From: Pseudoalteromonas marina
GTDB lineage: Bacteria > Pseudomonadota > Gammaproteobacteria > Enterobacterales > Alteromonadaceae
Length of the DNA stretch: 64,000 nucleotides
Reading direction: 5' to 3'
Assembly (NCBI RefSeq): GCF_000238335.3
Contig: NZ_AHCB03000005.1
Span: forward strand, 434,001-498,000
The notes beneath the pieces were generated by a model. The model did not search any database. It worked only from the letters and a program-made list of their open reading frames with translations, and had not been told where the DNA came from. Position numbers and translations under genes: made by a program. Below are positions 43,592-54,056 of this stretch, piece after piece (positions within the stretch are counted from its first letter, which is position 1; the number at the start of each line of letters is the position of its first letter).

Positions 43592-44919
43592 AGCGCTGTT
43601 GACTTTACAGAGCCATCGACCAGCTCTGTAACTAAAACATCACCGGCTTTAATTTGACCCACAGATTTAACCACCTTCCCTTGTTGTGTTTTAGTGATGC
43701 TATAACCGCGTGATAAAACATTAAGCGGGCTTACCGAATCTAGCTTACTTGCTTGTAATGCCAGGCTATTATTGGCTTGTTGTAATTGTTGTTGTATAGC
43801 TTGGTTTAATCTTGCTTGTAACTGCGACAGCTGATGAGAAGCTTGCGCTAGCTTTTTGTCGGGAGATTGACGCATTAAACGTGGCGTTAAATTATTAAGC
43901 GTGCGCTCTTGTTGGTACAACCGGCTTTGCATAGCTTGTTGTAAGGCAATACTTAACTCATCTAATCGCTGCGCTTTTTGATTTAGCTGATTGCGCGGGT
44001 GGCATAGATTTAAACGATGTTGCAATTGGGTTGCGAGTGCACGCTTATCTGCAATGCTATGTTTAAATGCATTATTTAAGCGGTTAATAAGCTGGGTTAC
44101 TTTGCTATGCAACTCTTGCGTGTTAGGACTGACAAGCTCAGCCGCCGCAGAGGGGGTAGGGGCCCGCATATCGGCAACATAATCACTGATTGTGGTGTCT
44201 ATTTCATGGCCTACGGCACTTATAATAGGTAAATCACTGTTATGAATAGCGCGGGCGAGTTGTTCGTGATTAAAACACCACAGATCTTCAAGTGAACCAC
44301 CGCCGCGCCCTAAAATAAGTATGTCTACTTCGTTGCGTGCATTGGCTAACTCTATTTGGTTAATCAAATGTATGTGGGCTTCTTTACCTTGCACCATGGC
44401 TGGGTAAATAATGACTTCTAATTGCGGTGCGCGGCGTTTAAGTACGGTTAATATATCTTTTATAGCTGCGCCCGTTGCAGAGGTGATTACACCAATACGG
44501 TTTATATTTTGCGGCAGTGGTTTTTTGTATGCAGAGCTAAACAGTCCTTCAGCAGCAAGACGCATTTTTAGCGCATCAAACTCTTGCTTGAGTTGGCCTT
44601 CGCCTGCCGGTTCCATATGTTCAACAATAAGCTGGTAATCGCCGCGGGGCTCATAAAGTGATACGCGTGCTTTTACTGTTACTTGTGCGCCGTTTTCTGG
44701 GCGGTAACTTTGGCTTCGGTTATTACCTCGCCACATAGCCGCTTTAATTTGTGCTTTGTCATCTTTTAACGAAAAATACCAATGCCCAGAAGCTGGCGCA
44801 ATAAAATTAGAAATTTCACCAGTAAGCACTAATGAAGCAAAGCCTTGCTCAAGTACTGTTCTGATCTCTCTATTAAGGCGCGAGACGGTATAAACCGTTT
44901 GCGAAGGCTTTGAAAACAT
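43588..44919 (-). CDS. xseA: Exodeoxyribonuclease VII large subunit
   Basis: 443 residues. N-terminal OB-fold ('GEISNFIAPASGHWYFSLKD'), catalytic domain with 'GVITSATGAAIKDILTVLKRR', 'ILGRGGGSLEDLW' and 'SAVGHEIDTTISDYVADMRAPTPSAAAEL', and a long C-terminal coiled coil that recruits XseB. ATG at 44919 chosen; a TTG three codons upstream is possible. Divergent from guaB. Confidence 0.95.
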   Translation of the reverse strand: MFSKPSQTVYTVSRLNREIRTVLEQGFASLVLTGEISNFIAPASGHWYFSLKDDKAQIKAAMWRGNNRSQSYRPENGAQVTVKARVSLYEPRGDYQLIVEHMEPAGEGQLKQEFDALKMRLAAEGLFSSAYKKPLPQNINRIGVITSATGAAIKDILTVLKRRAPQLEVIIYPAMVQGKEAHIHLINQIELANARNEVDILILGRGGGSLEDLWCFNHEQLARAIHNSDLPIISAVGHEIDTTISDYVADMRAPTPSAAAELVSPNTQELHSKVTQLINRLNNAFKHSIADKRALATQLQHRLNLCHPRNQLNQKAQRLDELSIALQQAMQSRLYQQERTLNNLTPRLMRQSPDKKLAQASHQLSQLQARLNQAIQQQLQQANNSLALQASKLDSVSPLNVLSRGYSITKTQQGKVVKSVGQIKAGDVLVTELVDGSVKSTAL

Positions 44920-44973
44920 AAAAAACAACCTAAAACTATTTATGAGGCAAGTTATAAGGGAAGTTTATCATAA

Positions 44974-45000
44974 ATATTTGCGAAATATTTGCGAAATATT
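44974..45000. repeat. Tandem 11-base repeat in xseA-guaB promoter region
   Basis: ATATTTGCGAA occurs at 44974-44984 and 44985-44995, followed by a partial third copy ATATT. One helical turn apart, 78 bases before guaB; possible regulator site. A PurR-like TTTGCG half site is included, but a full PurR palindrome is not present. Confidence 0.45.
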
Positions 45001-45077
45001 ATTTACGAATGCTTATAACGCTGTTAAAATTTGGCCGCAATTCCTTATCTTAGATCCACATGTGAGAAGTTGCCAAA

Positions 45078-46547
45078 ATGCTTAGAATTGCTAAAGAAGC
45101 TCTTACCTTTGATGACGTACTTTTAGTACCAGGTCATTCTACTGTTTTGCCACACACGGCAAATATTTCAACTCGCTTAACGCGTGGTATCAAACTTAAC
45201 TTGCCGCTTATTTCAGCATCTATGGATACTGTTACAGAAGCTCGTTTAGCTATTGCCCTTGCGCAAGAAGGTGGTCTTGGTTTTATTCATAAAAACATGA
45301 CTATTGAAGAACAAGCGAAAAACGTACGAAAAGTTAAAACCTACGAAGCGGGTATTGTGTCTTACCCTGTAACAGTGACTGCTGATTTAACAATTGCAGA
45401 TGCTATGGACCTTGCTGAAGAAAAAGGGTTCTCAGGCTTTCCTGTTACCGACCCAGAAAACACTTTAGTAGGTATTGTTACAAGCCGCGATATGCGTTTT
45501 GAGACAAAACTTGAACAGCCAATTTCGACTGTTATGACTAAAAAAGAAAAGCTAGTTACCGTTAAGGAAGGCGCAGCTCGCGAAGAAATTTTAGGTTTAA
45601 TGCACGAACACCGCATTGAGAAGATTTTAGTTGTTGATGATGCGTTTAAACTTAAAGGCATGATCACCGTAAAAGATTACCAAAAAGCGCAAGATAAACC
45701 ACATGCATGTAAAGACGAGTTAGGTCGTTTACGTGTAGGTGCTGCGGTAGGCGTTGGTGCGGGTACTGATGAGCGTATTGCTGCACTAGTTGAAGCGGGT
45801 GTTGATGTTCTACTTATCGATACTTCTCATGGCCACTCTCAAGGTGTTATTGACCGTGTATCTGCAACTCGTCAGGCTTATCCAGATCTTCAAATTGTAG
45901 CGGGTAACGTCGCAACTGCCGAGGGAGCAATAGCGCTAGCTGATGCAGGTGTTGATGCAGTAAAAGTAGGGATCGGCCCTGGTTCTATTTGTACAACCCG
46001 TATTGTTACCGGTTGTGGTGTTCCACAAATCACGGCTATTTCAGATGCAGTTGATGGTTTAAAAGGTCGCGACATTCCAGTAATTGCCGATGGTGGTATT
46101 CGTTTTTCAGGCGACATTGTGAAAGCGCTTGTTGCGGGTGCATCGTGTGTAATGGTGGGCTCAATGCTCGCAGGTACCGAAGAAGCGCCAGGCGAAGTAG
46201 AACTATATCAAGGCCGTTACTACAAATCATACCGTGGTATGGGCAGCTTAGGCGCGATGGATCAAAAAGAAGGTTCATCAGATCGCTACTTCCAAAAATC
46301 AAACGAAGCTGACAAGTTAGTCCCTGAAGGTATTGAAGGTCGCGTAGCGTATAAAGGGCCAATAGCGACTATTATTCACCAGCAGGTAGGTGGCCTTCGC
46401 AGCGCAATGGGCTTAACGGGTTGTGCAACAATTGAAGAGCTAAACACTAAGCCTCAGTTTGTGCGTGTTACATCTGCAGGTATGGGTGAGTCGCATGTTC
46501 ATGATGTGCAAATTACCAAAGAAGCACCAAATTACCGCTTAGGTTAA
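45078..46547 (+). CDS. guaB: IMP dehydrogenase
   Basis: 489 residues. It oxidises IMP to XMP, the committed step of GMP synthesis. TIM barrel with catalytic Cys in '[18 protein letters not shown]'; two CBS domains inserted at about 90-205. 'GMGSLGAM' and '[20 protein letters not shown]' flap motifs are intact. Operon with guaA, 97 bases apart, with an intervening hairpin. Confidence 0.95.
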   Translation: MLRIAKEALTFDDVLLVPGHSTVLPHTANISTRLTRGIKLNLPLISASMDTVTEARLAIALAQEGGLGFIHKNMTIEEQAKNVRKVKTYEAGIVSYPVTVTADLTIADAMDLAEEKGFSGFPVTDPENTLVGIVTSRDMRFETKLEQPISTVMTKKEKLVTVKEGAAREEILGLMHEHRIEKILVVDDAFKLKGMITVKDYQKAQDKPHACKDELGRLRVGAAVGVGAGTDERIAALVEAGVDVLLIDTSHGHSQGVIDRVSATRQAYPDLQIVAGNVATAEGAIALADAGVDAVKVGIGPGSICTTRIVTGCGVPQITAISDAVDGLKGRDIPVIADGGIRFSGDIVKALVAGASCVMVGSMLAGTEEAPGEVELYQGRYYKSYRGMGSLGAMDQKEGSSDRYFQKSNEADKLVPEGIEGRVAYKGPIATIIHQQVGGLRSAMGLTGCATIEELNTKPQFVRVTSAGMGESHVHDVQITKEAPNYRLG

Positions 46548-46566
46548 ACAACGACTTGAAATTACG

Positions 46567-46586
46567 GGGCTGGCTTTTACCAGCCC
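46567..46586 (+). terminator. Weak hairpin between guaB and guaA
   Basis: GGGCTGG/CCAGCCC hairpin with a 6-base loop and only a short interrupted T run; partial terminator or mRNA processing structure. Confidence 0.5.
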
Positions 46587-46644
46587 TCTTTAATAGCCAC
46601 TAAGCAAATTAGTGGAATTTAGCATCTACTTTACGAGATACTCC

Positions 46645-48222
46645 ATGAGCAAAGATATTCACGATTCACGAATTCTCATTTTAGACTTTGGTTCACAATA
46701 CACTCAGCTAATCGCTCGCCGTATACGCGAAATTGGTGTTTACTGTGAGCTGTGGGCATGGGATGTGACTGAAGAGCAAATTCGCGAGTTTAACCCACAA
46801 GGTATTATTCTTTCTGGTGGCCCAGAGTCAACCACACTTGAAAACAGCCCGCGCGCTCCTGAGTATGTGTTTAATGCAGGCGTTCCTGTATTAGGCATTT
46901 GTTATGGCATGCAAACAATGGCTACTCAACTTGGTGGTAGTGTTCACAGCTCTGATAAAAAAGAGTTTGGTTATGCGCAAGTTGAAAAGGTAGGCAACTG
47001 TGCATTGTTTGATGCAATTGAAGATCATATTACCGATGGTGGCAACGGCGTTTTAGACGTATGGATGAGCCACGGCGATAAAGTAATGGAAGTACCAGCA
47101 AGCTTTAGCACAACAGCTAAAACACCAACGTGTCCGCATGCTGCTATGTCTAACGAAGAAAAACGTTTTTACGGCGTACAGTTTCACCCAGAAGTAACGC
47201 ACACTCATCAAGGGCAACGTTTATTAGAGCGCTTTGCTATTGATATTTGTGATTGTGAAAAACTGTGGACTCCAGCAAAAATTATTGATGATGCCATTGA
47301 GCGCATTAAAGAAACCGTTGGCGACGACGAAGTTATTTTAGGCCTATCAGGCGGTGTTGATTCATCGGTTGTTGCTATGCTTATTCATCGTGCCATTGGT
47401 GATAGATTAACATGTGTATTTGTTGATAACGGTTTACTTCGTTTAAACGAAGGTCAGCAAGTAATGGACATGTTTGGCAACAAGTTTGGTTTAAACATTG
47501 TTAAGGTTGATGCTGAAGATCAATTTTTAGCTGACCTTGCCGGTAAGTCAGATCCAGAAGATAAGCGTAAAGCTATTGGCCACACGTTCATTAATGTATT
47601 TGACGAGCAAGCTAAAAAACTTAAGAACGCTAAATGGTTAGGTCAAGGTACCATTTACCCAGACGTTATTGAGTCAGCAGCATCTGCTACAGGTAAAGCA
47701 CACGTTATTAAATCTCACCACAATGTGGGCGGATTACCAGATGACATGAAAATGGGCCTAGTTGAGCCACTGCGTGAGTTATTTAAAGATGAAGTACGTA
47801 AAATTGGTTTAGAGCTAGGTTTACCGTACGACATGCTTTACCGCCACCCATTCCCGGGCCCTGGTTTAGGTGTACGTGTACTTGGTGAAATTAAAAAAGA
47901 GTACTGTGATTTACTTCGCCGTGCAGATGCTATTTTCATTGAAGAGCTGCACAAAGCCGAGCTTTACCATAAAGTAAGCCAAGCGTTTACCGTGTTCTTA
48001 CCAGTTAAATCGGTAGGTGTTATGGGCGATGCCCGTAAGTACGATTGGGTTGTGTCACTGCGCTGTGTTGAAACTATCGACTTTATGACTGCGCGTTGGT
48101 CACATTTACCGTATGAGTTTTTGGGTGTGGTTTCTAACCGTATCATTAACGAAATTGATGGTATTTCACGCGTTGTTTACGATATTTCTGGTAAGCCACC
48201 GGCAACTATTGAGTGGGAATAA
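46645..48222 (+). CDS. guaA: GMP synthase (glutamine-hydrolysing)
   Basis: 525 residues from ATG 46645, the E. coli length; an upstream frame start at 46612 is not needed. Class I glutamine amidotransferase with nucleophile Cys in 'GICYGMQ' and His/Glu in '[10 protein letters not shown]'; ATP-pyrophosphatase P-loop '[10 protein letters not shown]'; C-terminal dimerisation domain ending '[10 protein letters not shown]'. Converts XMP to GMP. Confidence 0.97.
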   Translation: MSKDIHDSRILILDFGSQYTQLIARRIREIGVYCELWAWDVTEEQIREFNPQGIILSGGPESTTLENSPRAPEYVFNAGVPVLGICYGMQTMATQLGGSVHSSDKKEFGYAQVEKVGNCALFDAIEDHITDGGNGVLDVWMSHGDKVMEVPASFSTTAKTPTCPHAAMSNEEKRFYGVQFHPEVTHTHQGQRLLERFAIDICDCEKLWTPAKIIDDAIERIKETVGDDEVILGLSGGVDSSVVAMLIHRAIGDRLTCVFVDNGLLRLNEGQQVMDMFGNKFGLNIVKVDAEDQFLADLAGKSDPEDKRKAIGHTFINVFDEQAKKLKNAKWLGQGTIYPDVIESAASATGKAHVIKSHHNVGGLPDDMKMGLVEPLRELFKDEVRKIGLELGLPYDMLYRHPFPGPGLGVRVLGEIKKEYCDLLRRADAIFIEELHKAELYHKVSQAFTVFLPVKSVGVMGDARKYDWVVSLRCVETIDFMTARWSHLPYEFLGVVSNRIINEIDGISRVVYDISGKPPATIEWE

Positions 48223-48259
48223 TTTACCCTGCATTTAGTTATGTAAATTAAAGTGATAA

Positions 48260-48293
48260 AAAACGGCGAATTAGCATGCTAATTCGCCGTTTT
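48260..48293. terminator. Terminator after guaA
   Basis: Perfect palindrome: AAAACGGCGAATTAGCA paired with TGCTAATTCGCCGTTTT, giving a long stem with a T-rich end. Confidence 0.8.
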
Positions 48294-48376
48294 GTTTATT
48301 TAAAAAGCAGTTAAACTAAATGTGTGATTTTTCTCTTTACCTTTAGCGAAACTTCTCTATAATTCGTCGTCATTGC

Positions 48377-48453
48377 AGGGGCGTAGTTCCAATTGGTAGA
48401 ACAGCGGTCTCCAAAACCGACGGTTGGGAGTTCGAATCTCTCCGCCCCTGCCA
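48377..48453 (+). tRNA. tRNA-Trp (anticodon CCA)
   Basis: A 77-base cloverleaf: acceptor arms AGGGGCG/CGCCCCT, D arm GTTC/GAAC, anticodon loop CTCCAAA, T arm with TTCGAAT, and encoded 3' GCCA. The anticodon CCA reads UGG. The first anticodon-stem pair is a G/A mismatch. Confidence 0.97.
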
Positions 48454-48518
48454 TTTCTTCTTTACATCGTATTTATTAATTCTTATATTATCTTACTTCC
48501 TCATTTCATCGAGTCGTT

Positions 48519-48836
48519 ATGCATTCACGGTACGCAGCTGTTTTTGATATTGAAAATCTCGAATTAAATACTCATTTTCGACCAGGAAATACTGACCCCC
48601 TTAGAAATAATGTTGAAAAAGAATTAACGCCTGCTTCATTTGAATCCCTTGAGCTTTCTAGCCAATTACTTGCAGATATTAATCGTGCAGCAGTGCCTTT
48701 AGCTATAAATAGCGTGGTGAAAAGCAAGCACATGCAATTAACGGGTGATCAGCTTGAATTGCCATCCCCACAACTAAGTGCAACCGATAAACGTGCTTTG
48801 TGGGCTTTAATAAGTGAACACCTTGATAAACTTTAA
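48519..48836 (+). CDS. Putative DNA polymerase III psi subunit (HolD-like)
   Basis: 105 residues. The C-terminal segment 'LTGDQLELPSPQLSATDKRALWALISEH' fits the HolD end pattern, and the gene lies directly before rimI as holD does in E. coli. It is shorter than E. coli HolD (137) and the N-terminal region is not clearly similar, so this is positional and partial evidence only. The end overlaps the rimI start by 23 bases. Confidence 0.5.
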   Translation: MHSRYAAVFDIENLELNTHFRPGNTDPLRNNVEKELTPASFESLELSSQLLADINRAAVPLAINSVVKSKHMQLTGDQLELPSPQLSATDKRALWALISEHLDKL

Positions 48837-49290
48837 ACCTGTAAATAACGATGCCTTAGAAGCGCTTATGGCTATTGAAAACGCGTGTCATAGTCATCCT
48901 TGGACTTTAAAAACGATGAGTTCATGTATTGGTGGGCGTTATTTTAATTTAGCGGCTTTTGATAGTGACCTACTCGTTGGTTTTTACATTGGTGAAAAAG
49001 CAGGGCCAGATTTTACGCTTATGGATATATGCGTGACGCCTGAGCACCAAGGTAAGGGGATTGCTAAGCGGCTATTGAGTAAATTTATAGAGCACGGTGA
49101 ACAGCAAAATGCCGAAAATTTATTTTTAGAAGTTCGAGAGTCAAATACGCGTGCAATTAAACTTTATGAGCAAGCTGGGTTTATAGAGATGTCGGTACGA
49201 AAGAATTATTACCCAAGTGATGATGCAACTAAAAACGGTTTTGAAGATGCTATTTTAATGGGTATGGCATTAAGCTTAGGGTTTATGTAA
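48814..49290 (+). CDS. rimI: Ribosomal protein alanine N-acetyltransferase
   Basis: 158 residues (GTG 48814; TTG 48823 also possible). GNAT fold with acetyl-CoA motif 'VTPEHQGKGIAKRLLSKFIEH' and 'LFLEVRESNTRAIKLYEQAGF', the RimI-type C-terminal helix. It acetylates the N-terminal alanine of ribosomal protein S18 in E. coli. Overlaps the HolD-like gene, implying coupling. Confidence 0.85.
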   Translation: MNTLINFKPVNNDALEALMAIENACHSHPWTLKTMSSCIGGRYFNLAAFDSDLLVGFYIGEKAGPDFTLMDICVTPEHQGKGIAKRLLSKFIEHGEQQNAENLFLEVRESNTRAIKLYEQAGFIEMSVRKNYYPSDDATKNGFEDAILMGMALSLGFM

Positions 49291-49319
49291 TTCTTTTTAG
49301 TTGCAGGCAGCTAACTGTT

Positions 49320-51980
49320 TTATTTTGAGTTAATAGCCTGCTGTATTGCCACCATTACTGAGTTTATAATTTCATCTCTTTGTGATTTATTGCTACTTTT
49401 TAGGTTTTCTTCAAGCTCGCCTGCGCTTTTGTAAACAGCATCAAAGTTAAAACATCCTGCACTGCCTTTAACACTATGCGCAACTGCTTTTAGGCTTTCC
49501 CAATCTTGTGCATGGTGAAATGTTTTTATTTGTTCCAAATAACTGGGTAAGTTTGCTAAGTAATTATCAGATATCTGCTGAAATTTTTCACTTTTTAACA
49601 AGTCATCCCACTTATTTTGATTATCCTTTTCAAGGTGCAAGTAGCTAACAAGTACGTTTTCGAGGGCATCTTTATCTATTGGTTTTCCAAGCGCTTTGTC
49701 GCAGCCAGCTTCTATATAGGTGCCGATATCGTGATTCATTACGTTTGCGGTGAGTGCAATAATGGGACCGTCGTAAGCAGCATGTCGTAGCATTTTGGTG
49801 GCTTCAAGCCCACCCATGACGGGCATTTGCATATCCATAATAATGAGTTGATAGTCGTTTACTAGCGCCATTTCTACGGCTTGTGCACCATTATTAGCTA
49901 TGTCAGGCTCAAGCCCCCAAGTTTGCAACAGTAACTTAATCAGTAGCTGATTATCTGGGTTATCTTCAGCAACCAAAATATTTGCGTCAAAGCTGTTAGT
50001 CGCAAATGATAATAGAGGGTCTTTTTCAGGGGTTAATTGTGCATGATCGACAAGCAGCTCAAGCTCGGGTGTTTTGCCTTTTAAGTGGCAAGCAGCACTA
50101 ATTGAAAATTCACTTCCTTCGCCCACTTCGCTTTCTAGTTTTATGTCGCCACCCAATAAATTTGCCAGATTTTTGGATATACATAATCCTAAACCAGTAC
50201 CACCAAAGCGACGTGTAGTTGTCGCATCTGCTTGTTCAAACGGTTTAAATACACGAGAAATTTGATGCTCAGACATACCAATACCGGTGTCGGTTATTAC
50301 AAACTCAATGAGGTTGCTTTTAGCATGATAATGCACACAAATAGAGACATGCCCTTGCTCTGTAAATTTAACGGCGTTGTTGGCCACATTAATTAAAATT
50401 TGTTTTAAGCGTGTTACATCCGTGTATATAGTTTGCGGTATTGGTAAGTCAAAAATAATATTAAGTTCTAAACGCTTTTCTTGCGCCAGTGGCGTTATGA
50501 TTGACTCAATATCATGGACTAACTGCACAACGTTTACAGAGGCTTGCTCCACAGCTAGTTTTTCAGCTTCAATTTTAGATAAATCCAAAATATTGTTAAT
50601 GAGTTCAAGTAAGTGCTTCGAATTTCGTAAAATAGTACTTAAATGTTGTTTGTCGTTTACTATTTTATCGTTATGTAGCAACTGCTCTGTAAAGCCCATA
50701 ATAGCGGTGAGAGGGGTTCGTATTTCATGGCTCATGTTTGCTAAAAAACGACTTTTAAGTTGGTTAGCTTGCTCTGCTTGAGTAATTGCGAGTTCAAGTT
50801 GGCTATTCATAGACTCAAGCGCTTGAGTTCGGCTTTCCACCTTGTCTTCTAGGTGATGTTTGTATTCTTCGAGTTGTTGTTGATAGTGCCTAATTTGATT
50901 AACCATGTGGTTAAAGTCGTTAAACAGTATGCCTACTTCATCATCGGTATGAGCGGGTAAGCTTACTGCTAAGTCACCGTCACCTACTCGGTGACTGGCT
51001 GCACCTAATAGCTCTATTGGATTTAACAATAGGTTACGTACAACAACAAATATCAAGATAGGTAACGAGATCACTGAAATAATAACAATCAGACCCGTAA
51101 TTAGGCTAATGGCTTTGCCCGACTGATGAAGTACCGCTTTGGGAATTGTTGATACGTAATAATAGCCGCCGCTCATTTGTACGGCAAAAATCATACGTTC
51201 GATTTTATCAATGCTCGATAACTCAATGGTAGAAAGTGAGCCTATGTCGGCCAAATCGCGAACCTTATTAAGTTCATATTCGCTAATGTACTGGCCTCGT
51301 AAATTATAATTAGAGCTAAATAGTATTTTACCGTCTTTGGTCAACAATAAATTGAGCGTATTGTTATAAGGCGCTTCTAAAATACTGGTATTTAAAATTG
51401 AAGGCTCAACATTTACAACAATAAACCCCAGTTGTTGTGGACGTTTTAGGTAATAACCCACGCTGTCTATTCGTTGCACAAAATACAGGCTGGTTGTGCC
51501 GTCGGGTTTTTGAACCATAAACTGCTGTTGGCTCAAATTGCTTTGTATAACCTGATTAAAAAAGGGGTAGTTTTTAGGCGCTATGGTTAAATTATTTGAA
51601 TGATAGGCGTCACTTTTACCACTAGCCGACACTAGATTTATACTAATAATGTCAGGGTAGGCTTCGCTGTAACTGGCAAATACATCCATTAGAGCGCCAA
51701 GCCTGCGCGTATAATTTCCGTCTAAAAGTGCGTCATTGGCCAAAAAGTCGTTAAGTACCGGAGAGCGAGAAAGTAGCTTAGTGGTAGAGTGGAATGAGTC
51801 TATGTAGTTAAACGCTTTTTGTTGTTGCTGCTCAACAAAGCGGCTCATGATTAGATCGGCTTGTTTTTGCGTAGAGTTAGTTACATTAGTTAACGTAAAC
51901 CCACCTAAAAATAGCAGGGGCAATATAACAAGCGGGGTTATATACCATAATAATCTAATGCTTAACTTACTGGTTTTCAT
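49320..51980 (-). CDS. Hybrid histidine kinase with extracytoplasmic Cache-type sensor
   Basis: 886 residues: transmembrane helix (about 8-28), periplasmic sensor with Cache-like features (about 30-280), second helix (about 285-312), HAMP, coiled coil, HisKA '[18 protein letters not shown]', HATPase, receiver with Asp in 'YQLIIMDMQMPVMGG', and C-terminal HPt domain with His in 'AVAHSVKGSAGCF'. A BarA/LuxQ-like phosphorelay protein. The ligand and response regulator are unknown. Confidence 0.85.
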   Translation of the reverse strand: MKTSKLSIRLLWYITPLVILPLLFLGGFTLTNVTNSTQKQADLIMSRFVEQQQQKAFNYIDSFHSTTKLLSRSPVLNDFLANDALLDGNYTRRLGALMDVFASYSEAYPDIISINLVSASGKSDAYHSNNLTIAPKNYPFFNQVIQSNLSQQQFMVQKPDGTTSLYFVQRIDSVGYYLKRPQQLGFIVVNVEPSILNTSILEAPYNNTLNLLLTKDGKILFSSNYNLRGQYISEYELNKVRDLADIGSLSTIELSSIDKIERMIFAVQMSGGYYYVSTIPKAVLHQSGKAISLITGLIVIISVISLPILIFVVVRNLLLNPIELLGAASHRVGDGDLAVSLPAHTDDEVGILFNDFNHMVNQIRHYQQQLEEYKHHLEDKVESRTQALESMNSQLELAITQAEQANQLKSRFLANMSHEIRTPLTAIMGFTEQLLHNDKIVNDKQHLSTILRNSKHLLELINNILDLSKIEAEKLAVEQASVNVVQLVHDIESIITPLAQEKRLELNIIFDLPIPQTIYTDVTRLKQILINVANNAVKFTEQGHVSICVHYHAKSNLIEFVITDTGIGMSEHQISRVFKPFEQADATTTRRFGGTGLGLCISKNLANLLGGDIKLESEVGEGSEFSISAACHLKGKTPELELLVDHAQLTPEKDPLLSFATNSFDANILVAEDNPDNQLLIKLLLQTWGLEPDIANNGAQAVEMALVNDYQLIIMDMQMPVMGGLEATKMLRHAAYDGPIIALTANVMNHDIGTYIEAGCDKALGKPIDKDALENVLVSYLHLEKDNQNKWDDLLKSEKFQQISDNYLANLPSYLEQIKTFHHAQDWESLKAVAHSVKGSAGCFNFDAVYKSAGELEENLKSSNKSQRDEIINSVMVAIQQAINSK

Positions 51981-52404
51981 TAACTAACTAATATCCTTGA
52001 CGCAATCTTTTTATAGTATGCGTTACAAGTTTATTAAACAAGCCTGCGCTTAACTCATCGCTAAAATATAAACTTTAGTTAGAGGTAACTTCCCCTTTAT
52101 GCGTAGGTTTTAATTACTTAATTAGGTAAAAGTTTTTATTTAGCTTGAGTCAAATTACAAACTAAACGGCCTGAGCTTAAATATTAATAAAAAAGATCAG
52201 TTAATAACTAACCATTGATTGTTTAAAAGGCCAAGATCAGCGAAAATAGTCTTTAATTACGATTAACATAACGGATCGCAAACTAGGGGCTAATTTACTC
52301 TTGGTTTTGGTGTGTTGAGGTTTCGAGGTTTAGCAGTTTTAGCCTTTAAACGTCTGCACACTTTATGGTGATATTATCCGTATACAAACTATAAGAATTT
52401 TTTA
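51981..52404. other. Non-coding spacer between hybrid kinase and prfC
   Basis: 424 bases, AT-rich, no open frame with gene character. It must hold the divergent promoters of the kinase gene and prfC; no clear operator or terminator was recognised. Confidence 0.5.
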
Positions 52405-53994
52405 ATGGCAGACCAAAATCTCCTTAGCGAAATAAATAAACGACGTACTTTTGCAATTATATCTCACCCGGATGCAGGTAAAACCACCATCACCGAAAAA
52501 GTACTTTTGTTCGGACAAGCGATTCAAAAAGCCGGTACAGTAAAAGGCCGTGGCTCTAATCAGCATGCAAAGTCTGACTGGATGGAAATGGAAAAAGAGC
52601 GTGGTATATCGGTTACTACCTCTGTAATGCAGTTTCCGTATAACAATGCGCTGGTTAATTTACTTGATACCCCTGGACACGAAGACTTCTCAGAAGATAC
52701 GTACCGTACATTGACCGCGGTAGATTCGTGTTTAATGGTTATTGATGCCGCAAAAGGTGTAGAAGAACGTACCCGTAAGCTAATGGAAGTTACGCGCCTA
52801 CGTACCACGCCAATTGTAACCTTTATGAATAAGTGTGACCGTGATATTCGTGACCCAATGGAACTACTTGATGAAGTAGAAACAGAGCTCAATATTGCCT
52901 GTGCGCCTATCACTTGGCCAATTGGTTGTGGTAAAGAGTTTAAAGGTGTTTATCACATTCATAATGACGAAGCGGTTTTATACAAAACAGGCCAAGGTCA
53001 TACAATTCAGGAAGTTCGCACTGTTAAAGGCCTTGATAACCCAGAGCTAGATATCGCCATTGGTGAAGAACTCGCTGAACAACTGCGTGAAGAACTAGAG
53101 CTTGTTATAGGGGCTTCAAACGAGTTTGACCTTGAACTATTTTTAGCAGGTGAGCTTTCGCCAGTATACTTTGGTACCGCCCTTGGTAACTTTGGTGTAG
53201 ACCATGTACTTGATGGTTTAACACAGTGGGCGCCAACGCCACTACCGCGTGAAACAGAAGACCGCCAAGTAATCGCAACGGAAGAGAACTTTACTGGTTT
53301 TGTATTTAAAATACAGGCTAACATGGATCCAAAACACCGTGACCGTATTGCCTTTATGCGTATTGTGTCGGGTAAATACAGTCAAGGCATGAAGATGAAT
53401 CATGTACGCCTTGGTAAACAGGTGAGTATTTCAGATGCAGTAACCTTTATGGCAGGCGATCGTGAGCGTGCAGCAGATGCATTCGCAGGCGATATTATAG
53501 GCCTACATAACCACGGTACAATCCAAATTGGTGATACCTTTACGCAAGGCGAAAAGCTTAAGTTTAGCGGTATTCCTAACTTTGCGCCTGAGCTATTTCG
53601 TCGTATTCGTTTGCGTGATCCGCTTAAACAAAAGCAGCTATTAAAAGGCTTAGTACAGCTTTCTGAAGAAGGTGCGGTACAAGTATTTAGACCGCTCATT
53701 AATAACGACTTAATTGTAGGCGCGGTAGGTGTACTACAGTTTGACGTAGTTGTAGCGCGCTTAAAAGCTGAGTACAACGTAGATGCAATTTACGAAGGTG
53801 TAAACGTAAATACAGCGCGCTGGGTAAGCTCAACTGACGTTAAAAAGTTTGAAGAGTTTAAACGTAAGTGCGAAAGCAACTTAGCACTTGATGGTGGCGA
53901 TAACTTAACTTACATAGCACCGAGCCGTGTAAACCTTAATTTATCGATAGAGCGTTACCCAGAAGTAACCTTTAACCACACGCGCGAAAACTAG
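52405..53994 (+). CDS. prfC: Peptide chain release factor 3
   Basis: 529 residues, the RF3 length. Translational GTPase that recycles RF1/RF2. G motifs: '[15 protein letters not shown]', '[14 protein letters not shown]' and 'MNKCDRD'; the family-specific '[16 protein letters not shown]' is present. No adjacent translation genes except argS downstream. Confidence 0.95.
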   Translation: MADQNLLSEINKRRTFAIISHPDAGKTTITEKVLLFGQAIQKAGTVKGRGSNQHAKSDWMEMEKERGISVTTSVMQFPYNNALVNLLDTPGHEDFSEDTYRTLTAVDSCLMVIDAAKGVEERTRKLMEVTRLRTTPIVTFMNKCDRDIRDPMELLDEVETELNIACAPITWPIGCGKEFKGVYHIHNDEAVLYKTGQGHTIQEVRTVKGLDNPELDIAIGEELAEQLREELELVIGASNEFDLELFLAGELSPVYFGTALGNFGVDHVLDGLTQWAPTPLPRETEDRQVIATEENFTGFVFKIQANMDPKHRDRIAFMRIVSGKYSQGMKMNHVRLGKQVSISDAVTFMAGDRERAADAFAGDIIGLHNHGTIQIGDTFTQGEKLKFSGIPNFAPELFRRIRLRDPLKQKQLLKGLVQLSEEGAVQVFRPLINNDLIVGAVGVLQFDVVVARLKAEYNVDAIYEGVNVNTARWVSSTDVKKFEEFKRKCESNLALDGGDNLTYIAPSRVNLNLSIERYPEVTFNHTREN

Positions 53995-54056
53995 AATTGA
54001 CTGACTAAAGTTAACTGAAAGCCTGCTATGGCGGGCTTACAAAGGTAAATAATATA

